From contig NC_023753.2 of assembly GCF_000499845.2 (NCBI RefSeq), positions 3,618,791-3,682,790 of the forward strand: DNA of 64,000 nucleotides, written 5' to 3'. Each line of letters starts with the position of its first letter. The first letter of the stretch is position 1. A program made the translations under genes and the position numbers. Shown piece after piece: positions 12,223 through 24,580 of this stretch. This stretch comes from Phaseolus vulgaris. Lineage: Eukaryota; Streptophyta; Magnoliopsida; Fabales; Fabaceae. The notes beneath the pieces are model-generated. The model did not search any database. It was not told the DNA's origin and was given only the letters and a program-made list of their open reading frames with translations.

Positions 12223-13943
12223 TTTTAGTGTACCAAAATATAATTTTTCATATACTTGAATAACAATATTTCACTACAATTGAGTATAAAATGTGACTAG
12301 AAGAGTACCAAAAGCTCACTACCACCATCAAAACGAAAAACCTAAAAAACGAACATGAGGTTTATAAGATTGCACAAAAATTGTATCTAAGTTAATATAA
12401 AAGTTGTATATAAGTAAATGCCAACCTTATCTTGAAGTGTTGGAGATCTCACATTAACTAGAGATAAAAAATTTCATAATATATAAGTAGTGCAAACCTC
12501 ATCTTATAAACAGTTTTATAAGATTGAGTTAGATTTAAAGTTTATTACTTAATATGACATCAGAACCATTTAAATCTATAATAATAAGAATTTGTTGGTC
12601 TTATCAAACCACCTATATAGTCTTACGAGTTGGTAACCTCAGTATGATAGAGTGTATTGAAAATCACACATAAAAAAATATTAACTTATCTGTCAAAAAG
12701 ACTAATATTAATTAGTTATTCACTTAAAATAACAATATTTGAATAATAAGTAAAGTTTCAATACTTATTATCATTGAAAATGAATTAGCATTTTTTTAAC
12801 AATTACATCATATATTGAAATTTTATCAAAATTGCTTAATTTTTAAAAAATGAGAAAACCAAATGTGTTGCTAAATTTATATAGACTAAAATTATACGAT
12901 AATTATAAAACAAAAACCAAAGTATGCCTAATAAATAGTTGCAATACAAGAATGCGAAAAAGAGTTAGCTTCTAGCAAGAAAAAAAAAGGTTTTTTTCTA
13001 CCTAATACTAATTCGATTGTTCGGACGTTATCTACAACATAAATACAGTTATCGTCAAATATGTCTGAAATTTGGCAGCAGATTGACGCTGGTTAATTTG
13101 AAGATGAGAGAATAAAATTTAAAATCAATAATCTCTAAAATGCATTACCATTCTCATGTGAAATGCTATTTAATCCAGTCTTCTCACAAATAAATAGACA
13201 ACTTGAATTCTTTGTGTTTATGTTATCATAAAATGATGTTATACAACATATTCTTAATGAAGGCAACGTAATACATATAATGCATGTCATCATTTGATTT
13301 GAAAATCTAAAGACAAAAGTGCATCAAACTTGATATTTTTATCTACCTTGAATAAATTGCTTGGTTTAAGAAAAATAATGAAAAAAAAAACATTAGACAA
13401 CAAATAGAATTGATTTGCCATTATTAAACGCAAATAACACTAAAAGCCCACTAGCAATTTTAAAATTTTGAGTTTGGAACCATCAGTAGAAAAAATAAAC
13501 GTAATTAATGCGAATATTATGTGTGAATATAAACCGGCTGAAAAAAAAATGCGTCTACTTAGCTATTTGTATGCAGGAAATAAAGTGTGGATCTAACTTC
13601 TGTACCTGTATACCTATGAATGAATGAACAATGTTGTTAAGGCTGCAATAAAAAAAAGCACGATAGGTTACAATCAGAAGTGTGGAACAAGATGTGGCAT
13701 AAAGAGAAATCCTAGAATCTAGTGGAAATAAAATAACAAAAAGTATGTCCTAAATTAAGTATACAACTAGCTACATTCCCAATAAAAACGTACGACAACT
13801 ATCTAATTCTGAACCCTTTTATTGTCCATATGATACAGTATCAAATTCATGTGCTCAGAAATCTGAACTCAAAAAAGGTACACAATAGGGTAAGGCTTCA
13901 GACATAAATATCCAATCCAAAGAAGCTCACAACTTTTCTCCTC
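12223..13943. other. intergenic region with TRIM-like LTR remnant
   Basis: No gene is supported. A degraded TRIM-like LTR occupies about 12439-12660. The rest is AT-rich, and the last ~250 bases are the 3' untranslated region of the vacuolar sorting receptor on the minus strand. Confidence 0.45.
12439..12660 (+). mobile_element. degraded TRIM-type LTR
   Basis: It begins TGTTGGAGATCTCACATTAA and keeps ACTAGAGAT, a TATATAAGTAG block and GATTGAGTTAGATTTAAAG. A decayed primer-binding site, TGACATCAGAACC in place of TGGTATCAGAGCC, follows. It matches the element at 32.8-33.1 kb. Confidence 0.65.
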
Positions 13944-16900
13944 TCACGCTCTTTCATCGTTCGCATGATTTACAACCTCTGATTGGCTGTCCAAGGGCAT
14001 ATACTGTGCCATGATGGCTCTGATCTCGGAATCCATGTACGACTGCAAAAACACCAACAGAGAATATAGGTAAATGGTAAGTGACATGTTCTAATATTTG
14101 AGTTGAATTTCTAATAATAGGTAATTTGATTGATCTCATTGCATGCCATAATGCTGCATAAATTAAGAATTGAATAGAAAAGGAAGCTAATAGCATCAAT
14201 AAACCGAGAGAATGTAACTAAGCTTACCCTTATTCTATATTTGTACACGAGGTATGCCCCACCAGCAGCCACAACTAAGCCAACTAAAATAACCCAAAAA
14301 GCAGCCCAAGCTGATCTTCCCTCCTGACTCGCAGTTTTACCTGCAGAATACCCAGTTGGAAATAAATGAAACCAACCAATTCAAATGTCATGCAAGTAGA
14401 AGAACATCAAGCGTGTTTGACTCACTTATGCAAGTATCGTGGTCTCTTATATACAAAAGATCTCCACTGCAAGTGCAGTCATAGCTGCCCCAGGTATTCT
14501 TGCAGCTACATTCAGGGCACTGACAAGCTTTCTTCTCTCTGCATTCATCAATGTCTGCAAGGATAAAACAGAAGAGTTCAGATGTTTTGTTTAGTTTTGA
14601 TGAAAACTCACAAAGATAATCAACAACGCCCAGGTAATGGATTAATAGTAGTACACAACTACTTAACAGGGAGATGAAGTTAAAATATGGCTTATCAAAG
14701 TAATCTCTCTTCTCTCAAACATAAGCAAAAAAAAATGTGTTGGATGTATGTTTCAAATATAAACAAATCTAAACTAATTTCACCTTATTTAATGAGACTA
14801 TTTCTAATGACCCTTGTATTCTAGATAACAAGTTCCAATAAAAGATAGTTTAGGAAAAAATGTTTATTTTCTAAAAGAAATTAGTACAATTAAATGTTAC
14901 CTTCTAAACTAGTGAGAATTAATTTATTTCTAAAATTTGAGACGGATTACATAATAGCCAGCTTCACTTAGGATCTATTTAATAAAGCTTCTACAAAATA
15001 AAATAAAATAAAAATTGACTTTTTCATAACTTAAAATTAGTCTATATACAAGTTAAAGATAAACATATTGAGAAAATATATGGGAATGATTCAACTAATG
15101 GAGTCAATTTTATTTTTTCCTTATTTCTTTTTCCTCAAAGTACTTACGGAGAAACCCGTCCAGTTAGGCCCTCACTGAGACAGCTATACATCTTTCCTAC
15201 TTTTATACTTTATTTTTTCATTGGAGCTCAACTAATTTAGTTCAAAATGTTCTTGTAGGGAGTTTATGTGTGCGCATAGCAAATCAGCTTGTTATGTTAG
15301 AACAGTAGGAACTTACATTTTATGTTAAGATCAGGAGCAAATCTTAACCATAAGATCTTCCCAGTAATGGTAGAGATCGAAACATACGAGCCATGACACT
15401 TTAAAACAAAATTACCTTTTTCAAATTGATATGCGACTCTAATTAACATTTAATTTTAATTTTGACCATTCAAGTACTATTATTATAGATCCAAGATCAA
15501 CTACTTTCACTGTTACACAAAAATGGCTTTAGCAACATACAATACAATCCCTGTACATGTAAACTGAATTTCATCCTCAATCCAACATGATGCCAAAATT
15601 CAGTTCATTTGTGTTTAAACAGAATTTTATCTCAAAAACATTGGTTTGGGTGGAAATGAGAGCAGTTGTTTTTCTATAGAGTCTCAAACCAGGTTTGAAA
15701 ACTATAACCCACATGCATATACAGTAAGCCAGGGATGCTGTGACTATTTCCAGTACATTAGTTTGTGAAATAATGAGAATAACCACTATTGAACAGGATC
15801 CAGGGAATACTACAAAAGCTCAATACCAGGAAAAAATAATAATAAAAGATAAATTATCAATATATCTCACCTTCACAATTTTTGACACCATCCCCTTTAA
15901 AGCCTGCAGGACACTTACATTTAACCCCTCCATCATCCTGTCCACGAAGCAATAATTCAGTTTCCATTATAGATTTATAAACCCTACCGAGTGAAGTCGA
16001 CATTCAAAAAATTTAGTAACTACTAACCAAACAAGCAGAATATGCATGTCCATTCCGAGCTTCATGCCAACAACCTCCATTGTTTATCTTGCACCGCCCA
16101 GGTCCACTAGCTGCAAACCCAGAAGAAACTAGCTGAATAAAACTCTGAATACATTTAAGGAAAAGGTTTATTATTCTATATGTGTGTATATAATAATACA
16201 TACATATCATAGGTTTCTATAATTTTATTGAATTGTATACTAGGTCCCTATAATTTAAAGCTAAAAGCTTCCAACAGTATCCCTAGATGCTAAGGAGGAG
16301 TCAATCTTGGATAGCAGCAAGTAGTGGTCAACCTTAAAACTGCTAATGAGGAATAGCTGAGGGATGGCCACTATTCTAATTGTTTTGCTATTATTATAAT
16401 TTCTTATATTGTATGTTATGCTTTGTTTAGTGGTTATTATTACTGTCATCATTTAATAATTTACCTTTATAAAAAATACAGATTTACTAAAACAACAAGG
16501 ATCTACAAATAATTTACATTTATGAAAATACAGATTTTGTAAACTAAAGAATCATCAACCAGCCAATGCATGTAAATGAGATTAATAAGTAAATATCAAA
16601 CCCATGACCCACTCTATTTCATTAAGCTTGACATATTTGTAAATTAAAAAACAATTAATTATGATCATGGATAAGTGCTCATAATGTTAAATACGCATCC
16701 TTTAATCCATCCTTTTCTTATTCTTTTAAATTACAAATAGATAAGTTTGAATTTTAACCTGCACATGTTGTATAACCATCTCCTTTGAACTGCACACCAT
16801 CCACCAAGGGGCATTCACATACTCTCCCACGGAACGTATCCTGAGAAAATATTCACGTATATTATCAGGACTACAGAAAACTGAAACCAGGATTGTTAGA

Positions 16901-19352
16901 TAGTCATTTTAATTTAAGTACAAATACCTTGCAAGCGGTGATGTTAGCTGGTTTATCCTGCCAACAACCACCATTATTCGCCAAGCACTCATTTGTCTCC
17001 ACATCTGCCAAGAAAGAGTTTGCCACTTAGAAAACAAATTGCCTGTTTAATCAGAACTGAAAGAAAGCCAACATTTACCACTGCTCAAACAAACAGCAGG
17101 TTCCGTAGTTTCTTCAAAACCAGCACAAATAGCTTTCATAACAGCACCTTTCTCTAACTTTCCTGAAAAATAAAATACTTGAGAATTGGAATTCCAGATC
17201 AATATCAATCCAAGAAGCATATAGTACTAGTACAAACCTCGATACTGTCTATTGTTGACAACTAGAGTAGGCAATATGGTAACATCACCTCGTGATCCCT
17301 TTCCAACCTACAAACACTAGATTGTTAAAAGTCTATAACAATGTGATACATGCAATTAAATGATAACATGAACTGAAAAAAAAAACAATAAATGTTTTAA
17401 AGGAGTACTTGGGCATCTTGCTCTTCTTTCAAAACAGGATTTTCAGAATCATTATTTGGATCTCCCATGCACTTTTCAATCTTTTTAATATCAAGGCCTG
17501 CAAATATTGAATAATCATCTTTTAGAAGTAATTATTAACCAACCACCAACGGAAAGCATAATAAGCAACAATGATTCACTTGCCAAGTGATTCAATGACA
17601 GCATCTGCACATTTCTTGTTGTATTTTTTCTCCTTCATTGGACATCTAATTTGAAAATCAGTGACATAATCCCACCACACCCAAGGCTTTTTGGTTTCAT
17701 TTGCCACCTTGAAAACACATAGCTGCCTTAAATTTTCAATAACCACGTCCTTTCCATCATATCCAGTACTGAAATCCTGCTCAGGATCTGGAGCACAATA
17801 TCTCCCATGATTTATGCACTGGGACTTGCACTGTTTGCTCAATGTGAATGCTTGGGGACAGTACCAAGTTATATAATGGGGCGTAAATTGAGTATAACCA
17901 CCTTTCTCCAATATCTGCGCTGCACCCTTAAAATCTTTCACAAATTCCATCAACATATCACATTTAACTCCACACTCATCATTGCTGTTGGTCCACAGTT
18001 CATACTCCACACGATCATCTGGGTGGGGGACAGCCTCTCTCCAATCCAGATTTACATTGACCATATCCCCATTACTTATGGCATCCTTTAACTTTCCACC
18101 AAAACTTTTTTCAATCAGAGCAGATGGTATAGTTATGTTCTCTATGTATTTTGCAGAAGACCCATCCTCTTCAGGAGTGTCCATGGTTATCAACTTTTCC
18201 TCGATGTCATCTGCAACAAGAACAGCAGAAGCTCCAGCCTTTTGTGCATTCCAGACCTTCAAAGCAAAGAAGCAATCTGCAAAAGAAAGAACACATAAAG
18301 ACATTTAGAATACACCCAAGCAACATATCAAGACTTGGTCAAATTTACAGCATGCCCCTTGTGCAAAAGCAAACCACAAATTTGAACTAATAGGTCTTTG
18401 TGAATGATTGGACAAGTGTTTTCAAAATTAATTTTTATTTTTTGCCGTGATATGCTTTATATTTCTCTGTCTTTATTCTAAAAAATAGAAGCCGTAAAAA
18501 TCAGTATAAGGCTACTTAATATTTGTTTCAACTCCAAAAAAAAATTAAGACTAGGAATCAACTCCTAAAAGTAGAAATCGCGAGAATATTTACCTAAAAT
18601 CATGTTAACAGGGTCAACTCAAATAGAACTAGTCGTGCAAACTTTACTTATAATCATATTAGTTGCTATTTTAACGCGATTTTGTAGAATCAAATGTGAA
18701 TCCAAACACGCACGAAATAAAACCTAAGACCCGTCATTATCTATCTACCCATTCAAAACAAATAGTGGGGCAACAAAACCATTTTCTCCATAGATACATG
18801 AAAAAGCAATACCTAAGCCCCGTGAACCAAACAGCAAGATAGTGTACGTAAACCAACAAAAGAAAACAACTTTGGCTCCCAAGAAGCAAAACATTAAACC
18901 GAGAGACAAAAACCCTTCTCAAACAACGCAAAACGGGCTAAAAAAAACCCTCAAAACCACATACAAATTACACCCCAAATCACTACCAACAGAACCTGAA
19001 ACCTTAAAATCAGACGTGAAAATAGTGGAAATAATAGAATCTTACTTCCTCGATCGAGCAAAACGACAGTGGGAAGAGCACCAGGTTTAGATTTGAAGGA
19101 AATCCCAGAGTCATCGAACTCCTTGCAACCCTTTTGGTTTTCCTTAGGGTACACCACGTTCCCAGCCATGCTGCCTCCGTATTGAGGTATCCCGAAGTTC
19201 CCAATCGCGCTATCGTGCGTGCCCTTGATGTTGTCCGGCGACGTCACCGTCAAGCTGTTCTTCTCCACCACGAATTTCGCCATTGACGGCGGCGAAAGAA
19301 ACAGTACCAAAAACCCTAAAAAGACGCAGAACGAAGATCTCGGAAGCTTCAT
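13944..19352 (-). CDS. VSR: vacuolar sorting receptor (VSR3/VSR4-like, BP-80 family)
   Basis: A type I membrane receptor that binds NPIR-type vacuolar sorting signals and carries soluble cargo from the trans-Golgi/TGN to prevacuolar compartments. Twelve exons (minus strand): 19046-19352, 17584-18276, 17409-17497, 17238-17307, 17079-17162, 16928-17004, 16759-16840, 16028-16110, 15871-15937, 14426-14554, 14228-14340 and 13944-14042. They give 630 residues, the usual family length. Visible are a signal peptide ending about PPSMA (residue 25), a protease-associated domain (residues ~55-165) and a conserved central domain with [20 protein letters not shown]. Three cysteine-rich EGF-like repeats (~410-560), a transmembrane segment (~570-592) and a cytosolic tail with the YMPL sorting motif (612-615) follow. 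I chose the ATG that directly precedes the signal peptide rather than an upstream in-frame ATG. Intron 2 has a GC donor. [13 protein letters not shown] places it nearer Arabidopsis VSR3/VSR4 than VSR1. Confidence 0.96.
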
Positions 19353-19969
19353 TTTGGGAACACCCAGAGAGCGATTAGGCTGGGTTTCAAGAATTCCAAA
19401 ATGGGTCAGCTTCAGAGATCGCTCCAAGGGAGAAAGAAAGGTAAAAAATAAAAATTGAACCTTTGCTTTCTCTCAGTTTCCTATTGAAAAAAAAAAAAGG
19501 AAAGTGGGATTTTTTGTTGTTGTTTAAGAAAACAAAAGTGAGTTTAGTACTTGAGTTGCGTATTTATAATTATGCGAGGACTTGGAGACGCAAAGATCTT
19601 TCTCTGTTGAATTCTGAATTCGAGTAGACAACAACAAAATTCCTAATCTTCTTTCTTTCTTGACTCGTAAGTCTTAACCATTAAGCATTTACAATTTTTA
19701 TTTTATTTTATTTTTTAAATATATCATCTATTGCATACAATAATGATAATAAAAATAGTAATATTATACAAGTTATTGTATGAATTATCTTAAGTTATGC
19801 TTCTTGAAGAAAAAAATATATTATGAAAAGAATCTCATTATACTTGTAATCTTATCTATGTATTATACCCTATATCTCTTCCAATAAAAAAGGAGAACGT
19901 ATTGTGTGAAGGATAGATACCCCGTATCTCAATTCTCTACGCAAAAAGAGGTTTTTGTTCTCTAAAATA

Positions 19970-20525
19970 ATAGTCGTAGATAAGATTAACAAATTAAGTG
20001 TAAATTATATTTATATGGTGGTATTTATCTTTCATTTTTGTCAGTAAAAAAAATTAAAATCTTAATATCTAATTAGATATCAATTTAAAAATTATTTAAC
20101 ATTAATATAAATTAATTTAAAAACTACAAGTTTTTAAATTTATAAAATTATATCTAATTTAGTTATTAGAACAATTAATTATTTTTTGCCCTTAAAATAA
20201 TAGTACTCATAAGATTAATAAATTAAAAGTAAATTATATTTATATTTTCTAACTCATCTTATTGCAAAACCTATTATCACTCCTATGTTGTTTTCTCTGA
20301 TTTAGTTATTGGTGGTTTCTATCTTTGATTTTTGGTCAGTCTAAAAACAGGTATAAAATTGCAAAATATTGGTAGCTAAATTAGATACCAATTTAGAAAC
20401 CATTTAATAATAATAAAAATTAATTTATAAAGTTTTTTTTTAGATTTTAAAATGGTATTTAATTTAGTCATTAGATCAACTAATTTTTTTTATCTCTAAA
20501 ATTAGTTTTTATTTCATGATTTTTT
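19970..20525. repeat. two diverged direct repeat copies, MITE-derived
   Basis: A block starting AATAATAGTcgTAgATAAGATTAAcAAATT near 19970 recurs near 20200. Both are followed by blocks reading TAGATA(T/C)CAATTTA(A/G)AAA. The second copy ends TTTTTATTTCATGATTTTTT, like the end of the palindromic element at 6830-7145. I read them as relics of one MITE family; boundaries are approximate. Confidence 0.5.
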
Positions 20526-20993
20526 AATGTAAATAATTGAAATATTTTTTTAGAAAGTTAACCCTAGGATAAATAAAAGATTTTGAGTCTAAGTTTTTAA
20601 TGATGAAATGATAATTATCTTCATAAGGATTATTTTGTGATGAATATTTGTTAGTTTGCTTAATTGATTGAGTTTTTTTTTTGTGAAATGTGTCAGATTG
20701 GGTTGAAATCAAGGTGATTTTGTATTGACTTCATTTTGATTTATGGATTTTCTAGAATTGGGTTTTGAAAGTTATTCCACTCTTATCATATGAAAATATG
20801 GGAATATATGAAAATATAGAAGTAAAAATAATAATATAAAGGTAGATCATTTGTGAGTGTATATACGCGTGAGAAGTTTATTTATTAATGTTAATTTTGT
20901 GAATTATAGTGATTAAAGTTTTATTATTTTAATATCCCTTTATTATTTATTATTATAAAATCATTAAATATAAATTAATTTTAAAAATAGTAA

Positions 20994-21256
20994 ATAATTA
21001 GTTATTATATTAACTAATTTATATATTATTTAAAAAAATAAAAAATAGATTAGTATCTAAAATAGTTTTTAAATTAGTATTTAATTTACCATCAAGGTTT
21101 TACCTATCAATTATTTATATTTTAAATTTTGTACTTAAAATCACATTGTTAACTAATTAGATACCAATTTAAAAATTATTTATTGAAAAACTATTTTAGA
21201 TACTAATTAACTTTTTTAATATTTAATTTAGTTAATATAACAACTAATTATTTATA
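20994..21256. mobile_element. MITE-like element with ~25-bp terminal inverted repeats
   Basis: The left end AATAATTAGTTATTATATTA is matched in inverted orientation by TAATATAACAACTAATTATT at the right end. Internal blocks such as TAGTATCTAAAATAG and CTATTTTAGATACTA also pair, so the whole ~265 bases can fold back. It has no coding capacity. Confidence 0.6.
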
Positions 21257-21940
21257 GTTTTTATTTTTTTATTTAATGATTTCTTTATTATTTAATTAAT
21301 ATTTAATTGTTTTAAAGTACTATCTATTTCAATTAGAGTTAAATATCTGGATTGTGAACTTTACTAATTCCAATTAATTATATACTATTTAAGTGAGAAG
21401 ATGCAACTTTCAAGTTAAATCATAATTGTGTATTTAATGTTTAAGTGAGAAAGATGATGCATCAATGTTTTATTTTCGAAGAGTTTGACTGTTGACTATG
21501 GACAATCAAGCAAAGAGATATATGTTAAACAACTATTTAGACTTTGAACAATAAAGATTGAAACAATTATGGTTAAAGTGAGATGTGTCACTTAAGCTAT
21601 TTTTTGTGTGTGTGAAATATACGTGTTTATGGTATTTAGTTGATTTTACATGTCTATATTTATATAATTGTATGTACTTATTTATTTTTGTATTTTTGTG
21701 GGAATTTTATGTTAGAAATTGGAAGGAGATGAATTGGATTGATCTAATTAATAAAATAGATAGATAGTAAAGTATATGAATTGAGATATGCAATAACTTT
21801 TTTGGATTAAGAATCTATGTGGTATTAAGTAAACAAATTTATTAATATATTTCATGTATATTAAAATACCAGAAAGTAAAATATAATATTTTTGTACCAA
21901 CATGATTAAATAAGTTAAACATAAATTATAAGGATGACAA

Positions 21941-22460
21941 AGTGGGACGGGCTGTGGCGGTTGGCACACGGCCCGCTGAAAAAAAAAACATAGGAGGGGT
22001 TGTTTATTTCATCTCGCTGACCCGCTTAGGTTCGTCCCGCATAATCTGCAGTCCGTGCGGGTCAAGTACGGGGCGGGGCGGGTTGACCCGCATAACCTGC
22101 ATAACTTTAAAATGTATAAAAAAAATTTTACACCCCATATTTTCTTTATAAAGTCTTATATTTTACATTCCAAAATTTTTAATAACATCTTACTATGCAT
22201 ATTTCATAAAAATAATATTATGAGACCATTTACCTAATGCATCTAAATAAAAAAAATCAAATTTTTTATTTAAAAAATTATTTTTTTAATAAATATTTCT
22301 TATGCAGCTAGCCCGCAGACCTGTGAACCAACCTTTATGCGGGACGGATAAAAAAATCAGTCCACAAATTTTATGCGGGACGAGCTAACCCAGCCCACTT
22401 TTTGCGGACCAAGTGTGAGACGGACCTATGCGGGACTTCCAACCCACAACCACCTCTAAT
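21941..22460. mobile_element. GC-rich nonautonomous element with imperfect inverted ends
   Basis: The two ends are strikingly GC-rich in an AT-rich setting. TGCGGGAC occurs in direct orientation near 22338, 22373 and 22429. The complementary form GTCCCGCATAA and the related GACCCGCATAACC occur near 22034 and 22084. The core between them is AT-rich. This looks like a small nonautonomous DNA element with imperfect inverted ends, and the superfamily is not clear to me. Confidence 0.55.
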
Positions 22461-22649
22461 AAATTATGTGATTTCATGAATTAACATTTCATGATAGTTA
22501 TGATTATAACTATTTGAATTATAAATTTAAATGTCTATTTATTTAAAATTTTATTAAAGGTGGCTTGCATTAATATTTTCGGTGCTGCTGTATTATAATG
22601 TTAAAAGAGCTACATATAAAATTATATAAGGTCGATGTTATACTAGATA

Positions 22650-22650
<1 letters not shown>

Positions 22651-22676
<26 letters not shown>
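22651..22676. repeat. (TA)n microsatellite
   Basis: A run of 13 TA dinucleotides is directly visible. Confidence 0.9.
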
Positions 22677-22681
<5 letters not shown>

Positions 22682-23495
22682 TAATACATTTCCTGTACAT
22701 TATATATATTATGAGATTTACATATATGTAATGAACATCAGATTAATCAACGGCCATTTGGTAGAAAAATATTTGTTCATGTCAAAAAATTATGATATAC
22801 TGAAAATTATAATTTATAAAAAAAAATAACTCAATTTTGGTTTGATTACTTAAAAATATTCCTAAATATATTTATAGATTTTTGAAAATAAATATTGTAT
22901 TATTTTATTATGAAAATAATTTATTATCGTATTAAATATTTAATAAGAATAATATCATATATTTTTACTACATTTTTAATTTCAACTCAGAAAGTTAGAT
23001 TTATATTTAATCAGAGCCATTACAAAAAAAATTATTTAAAAAAATATGATTTCATAAAATATAAAATCAGTTATAAAATACATAGTTTCTTTATCTCAAA
23101 TTCTCAGTAAACAAAAAAAAAACTTCAATGTAACCTTTTTTTTTTCTCTCATGACCTTAACCTTTGTCTTCACATAACATTCTAGAGAAACCTTAAACTA
23201 GAGAGTACAAATTGTTTATTAACGGTCCACTGGAAAACTAAATTTTGTCTCTCTAATAAATACTTGTTAAAATACATAAACAACGATAAGAAAAAACAAT
23301 ATTTTTTTATGTAATAGAAAATACAAAATCAAACAATTATAAAAAACAAAAACACAATTTCTCATAAAACATTATTAATTTTGTCCCCAGAATATATTAT
23401 CCTCTTAAGAATATGGGTTGAAAGTAAACAATATCTTGTGGACTAGCCAATTTCAAATCAATGTGCATTATTATTGAAACATAAAACATATTAGA

Positions 23496-23870
23496 TTGGG
23501 GCCAAAAGTGTTTAGGAATATATGGAAAACTGAGAGAGTATTTTTGGAATTTGGGAGAAATACGATGTGGACGATAATGATATTTGGGCATTAAAGGAGA
23601 AATTTAAGATATATTTAAAAGAATGGAACAAAGTTACTTTTGGAGATTTAAACAAAAACAAAGAAAGGATTATCCTTAGCTTAAAAGAGTTAGAGAAGAA
23701 AAATGAAGACAATGAACTAGATCACTAAAATCGTTAGAAAGGATTTGTTAGCATAACTATATAAGCTGAACTTTAAAAAAGAGACTTTAGAAAGAAAAAA
23801 AAAAGTTAAAATCGAATTGGTTAATAGAAGCTTCGAAGATCAGTGTTCCGTCATGATTTTCCGTCATGAT
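23496..23870 (+). mobile_element. LINE (L1-type) ORF2 fragment
   Basis: The plus strand reads LGPKVFR and then, in another frame, LKEKFKIYLKEWNKVTFGD followed by a charged stretch ending LKELEKK. This order matches the region between endonuclease and reverse transcriptase of plant L1-like ORF2 proteins (WGPKPFR ... LKxKLK...WNKxxFG). Stops and frameshifts break it throughout, and no reverse transcriptase core is present. It is a dead fragment. Confidence 0.65.
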
Positions 23871-23983
23871 TTTGTTCCTAAAAGATATTTCAATAAATTA
23901 AAAGAGAAAATATATAAATTATTCTTTATCTCGACTCCTGAATAATGTGAGACTATATTAATATATCGGAAGAGTCTCTTTTT

Positions 23984-24291
23984 ACATGGTATCCACAATC
24001 TTATGTTTGATCAATTGCCCATGACAAACATGAACATGAGAGCAACATGAGTAGAAATTTCCCTGGAAGATCCTATAGGTTTTACAATGGTAGCTCCCTC
24101 TATGAATTTGGTCATGGATTAAGCTACTCCACATTCTCCATGTATATGTTGCATCTGCTCCCTCCACCATAATGGTTCAAAACACATCCATTTCTGAAGC
24201 ACATAACATCTTCTCTTCCAACTCAGCCACCCAACTTGAGTCTCTCTCTGAGGGTCAAGCTGTTGACATTTCCTCCATAAATTGCCTAGAA
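23984..24291 (+). pseudogene. GH3 beta-D-xylosidase C-terminal fragment, decayed
   Basis: Across several frames the plus strand reads TWYPQSYV, then [12 protein letters not shown], then [20 protein letters not shown] followed by [11 protein letters not shown]. It then reads TISEAHN-like text ending SEGQAVDISSINCLE. These are the successive conserved blocks of the C-terminal part of plant GH3 beta-xylosidases (BXL family). An in-frame TGA after TWYPQSYV, further frameshifts and loss of the catalytic N-terminal domain make it non-functional. It directly follows the LINE fragment. Intact beta-xylosidases release xylose from xylo-oligosaccharides, the products of xylanases such as those further along the window. 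Confidence 0.8.
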
Positions 24292-24506
24292 GCCATATCA
24301 ATAGTTACTCATGTTGTGTGATAGGAATATAAAGCTGCATAAGCAGTGATGAGTTTGACAACAGTTTGTGGAAGAGTATTATGAGACATAAGTAAATAAC
24401 TATTTCTTAAATTCTTAATCAGTTGTGGAGGGTATATAACAAATACAAATAATAAAAAAATTATTAACACCAACGAACCAAAAATCTTATTTAATGCAAA
24501 ACAAAA

Positions 24507-24530
24507 CGCTAGAAGAAGGGGTTGAACCTT

Positions 24531-24563
<33 letters not shown>

Positions 24564-24580
24564 AACTGAGCTATTCCAGC
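24507..24580 (-). tRNA. tRNA-Asn (anticodon GTT)
   Basis: The minus strand folds as a complete cloverleaf. Acceptor arms GCTGGAA and TTCTAGC pair with one G-U, with discriminator G. The D arm is GCTC/GAGC, the anticodon stem TGTGG/CCACA encloses loop CTGTTAA with anticodon GTT, and the T arm GAAGG/CCTTC encloses TTCAACC. There is no intron. A T-rich stretch (TTTTG TTTTG) lies just downstream as a Pol III stop. It is 74 bases including the discriminator, and CCA is not encoded. Confidence 0.95.

Larger units (their letters stand above)
19353..23495. other. intergenic, MITE-rich region
   Basis: No intact gene is visible. The first ~250 bases are the presumed promoter and leader of the vacuolar sorting receptor on the minus strand. 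The rest is AT-rich repeats: diverged direct copies at about 19970-20520, a TIR element at about 20994-21256 and a GC-rich element at about 21941-22460, plus a (TA)n run. Confidence 0.5.

Noticed and set aside
17807..18390. Plus-strand open frames inside the vacuolar sorting receptor locus
   Set aside because: They are antisense to exon 2 of the receptor, which carries clear conserved protein sequence on the minus strand.
19353..19427. N-terminal extension of the receptor from an upstream in-frame ATG ([10 protein letters not shown]...)
   Set aside because: It would put 25 residues before a typical signal peptide; the internal ATG gives the family's usual N-terminus.
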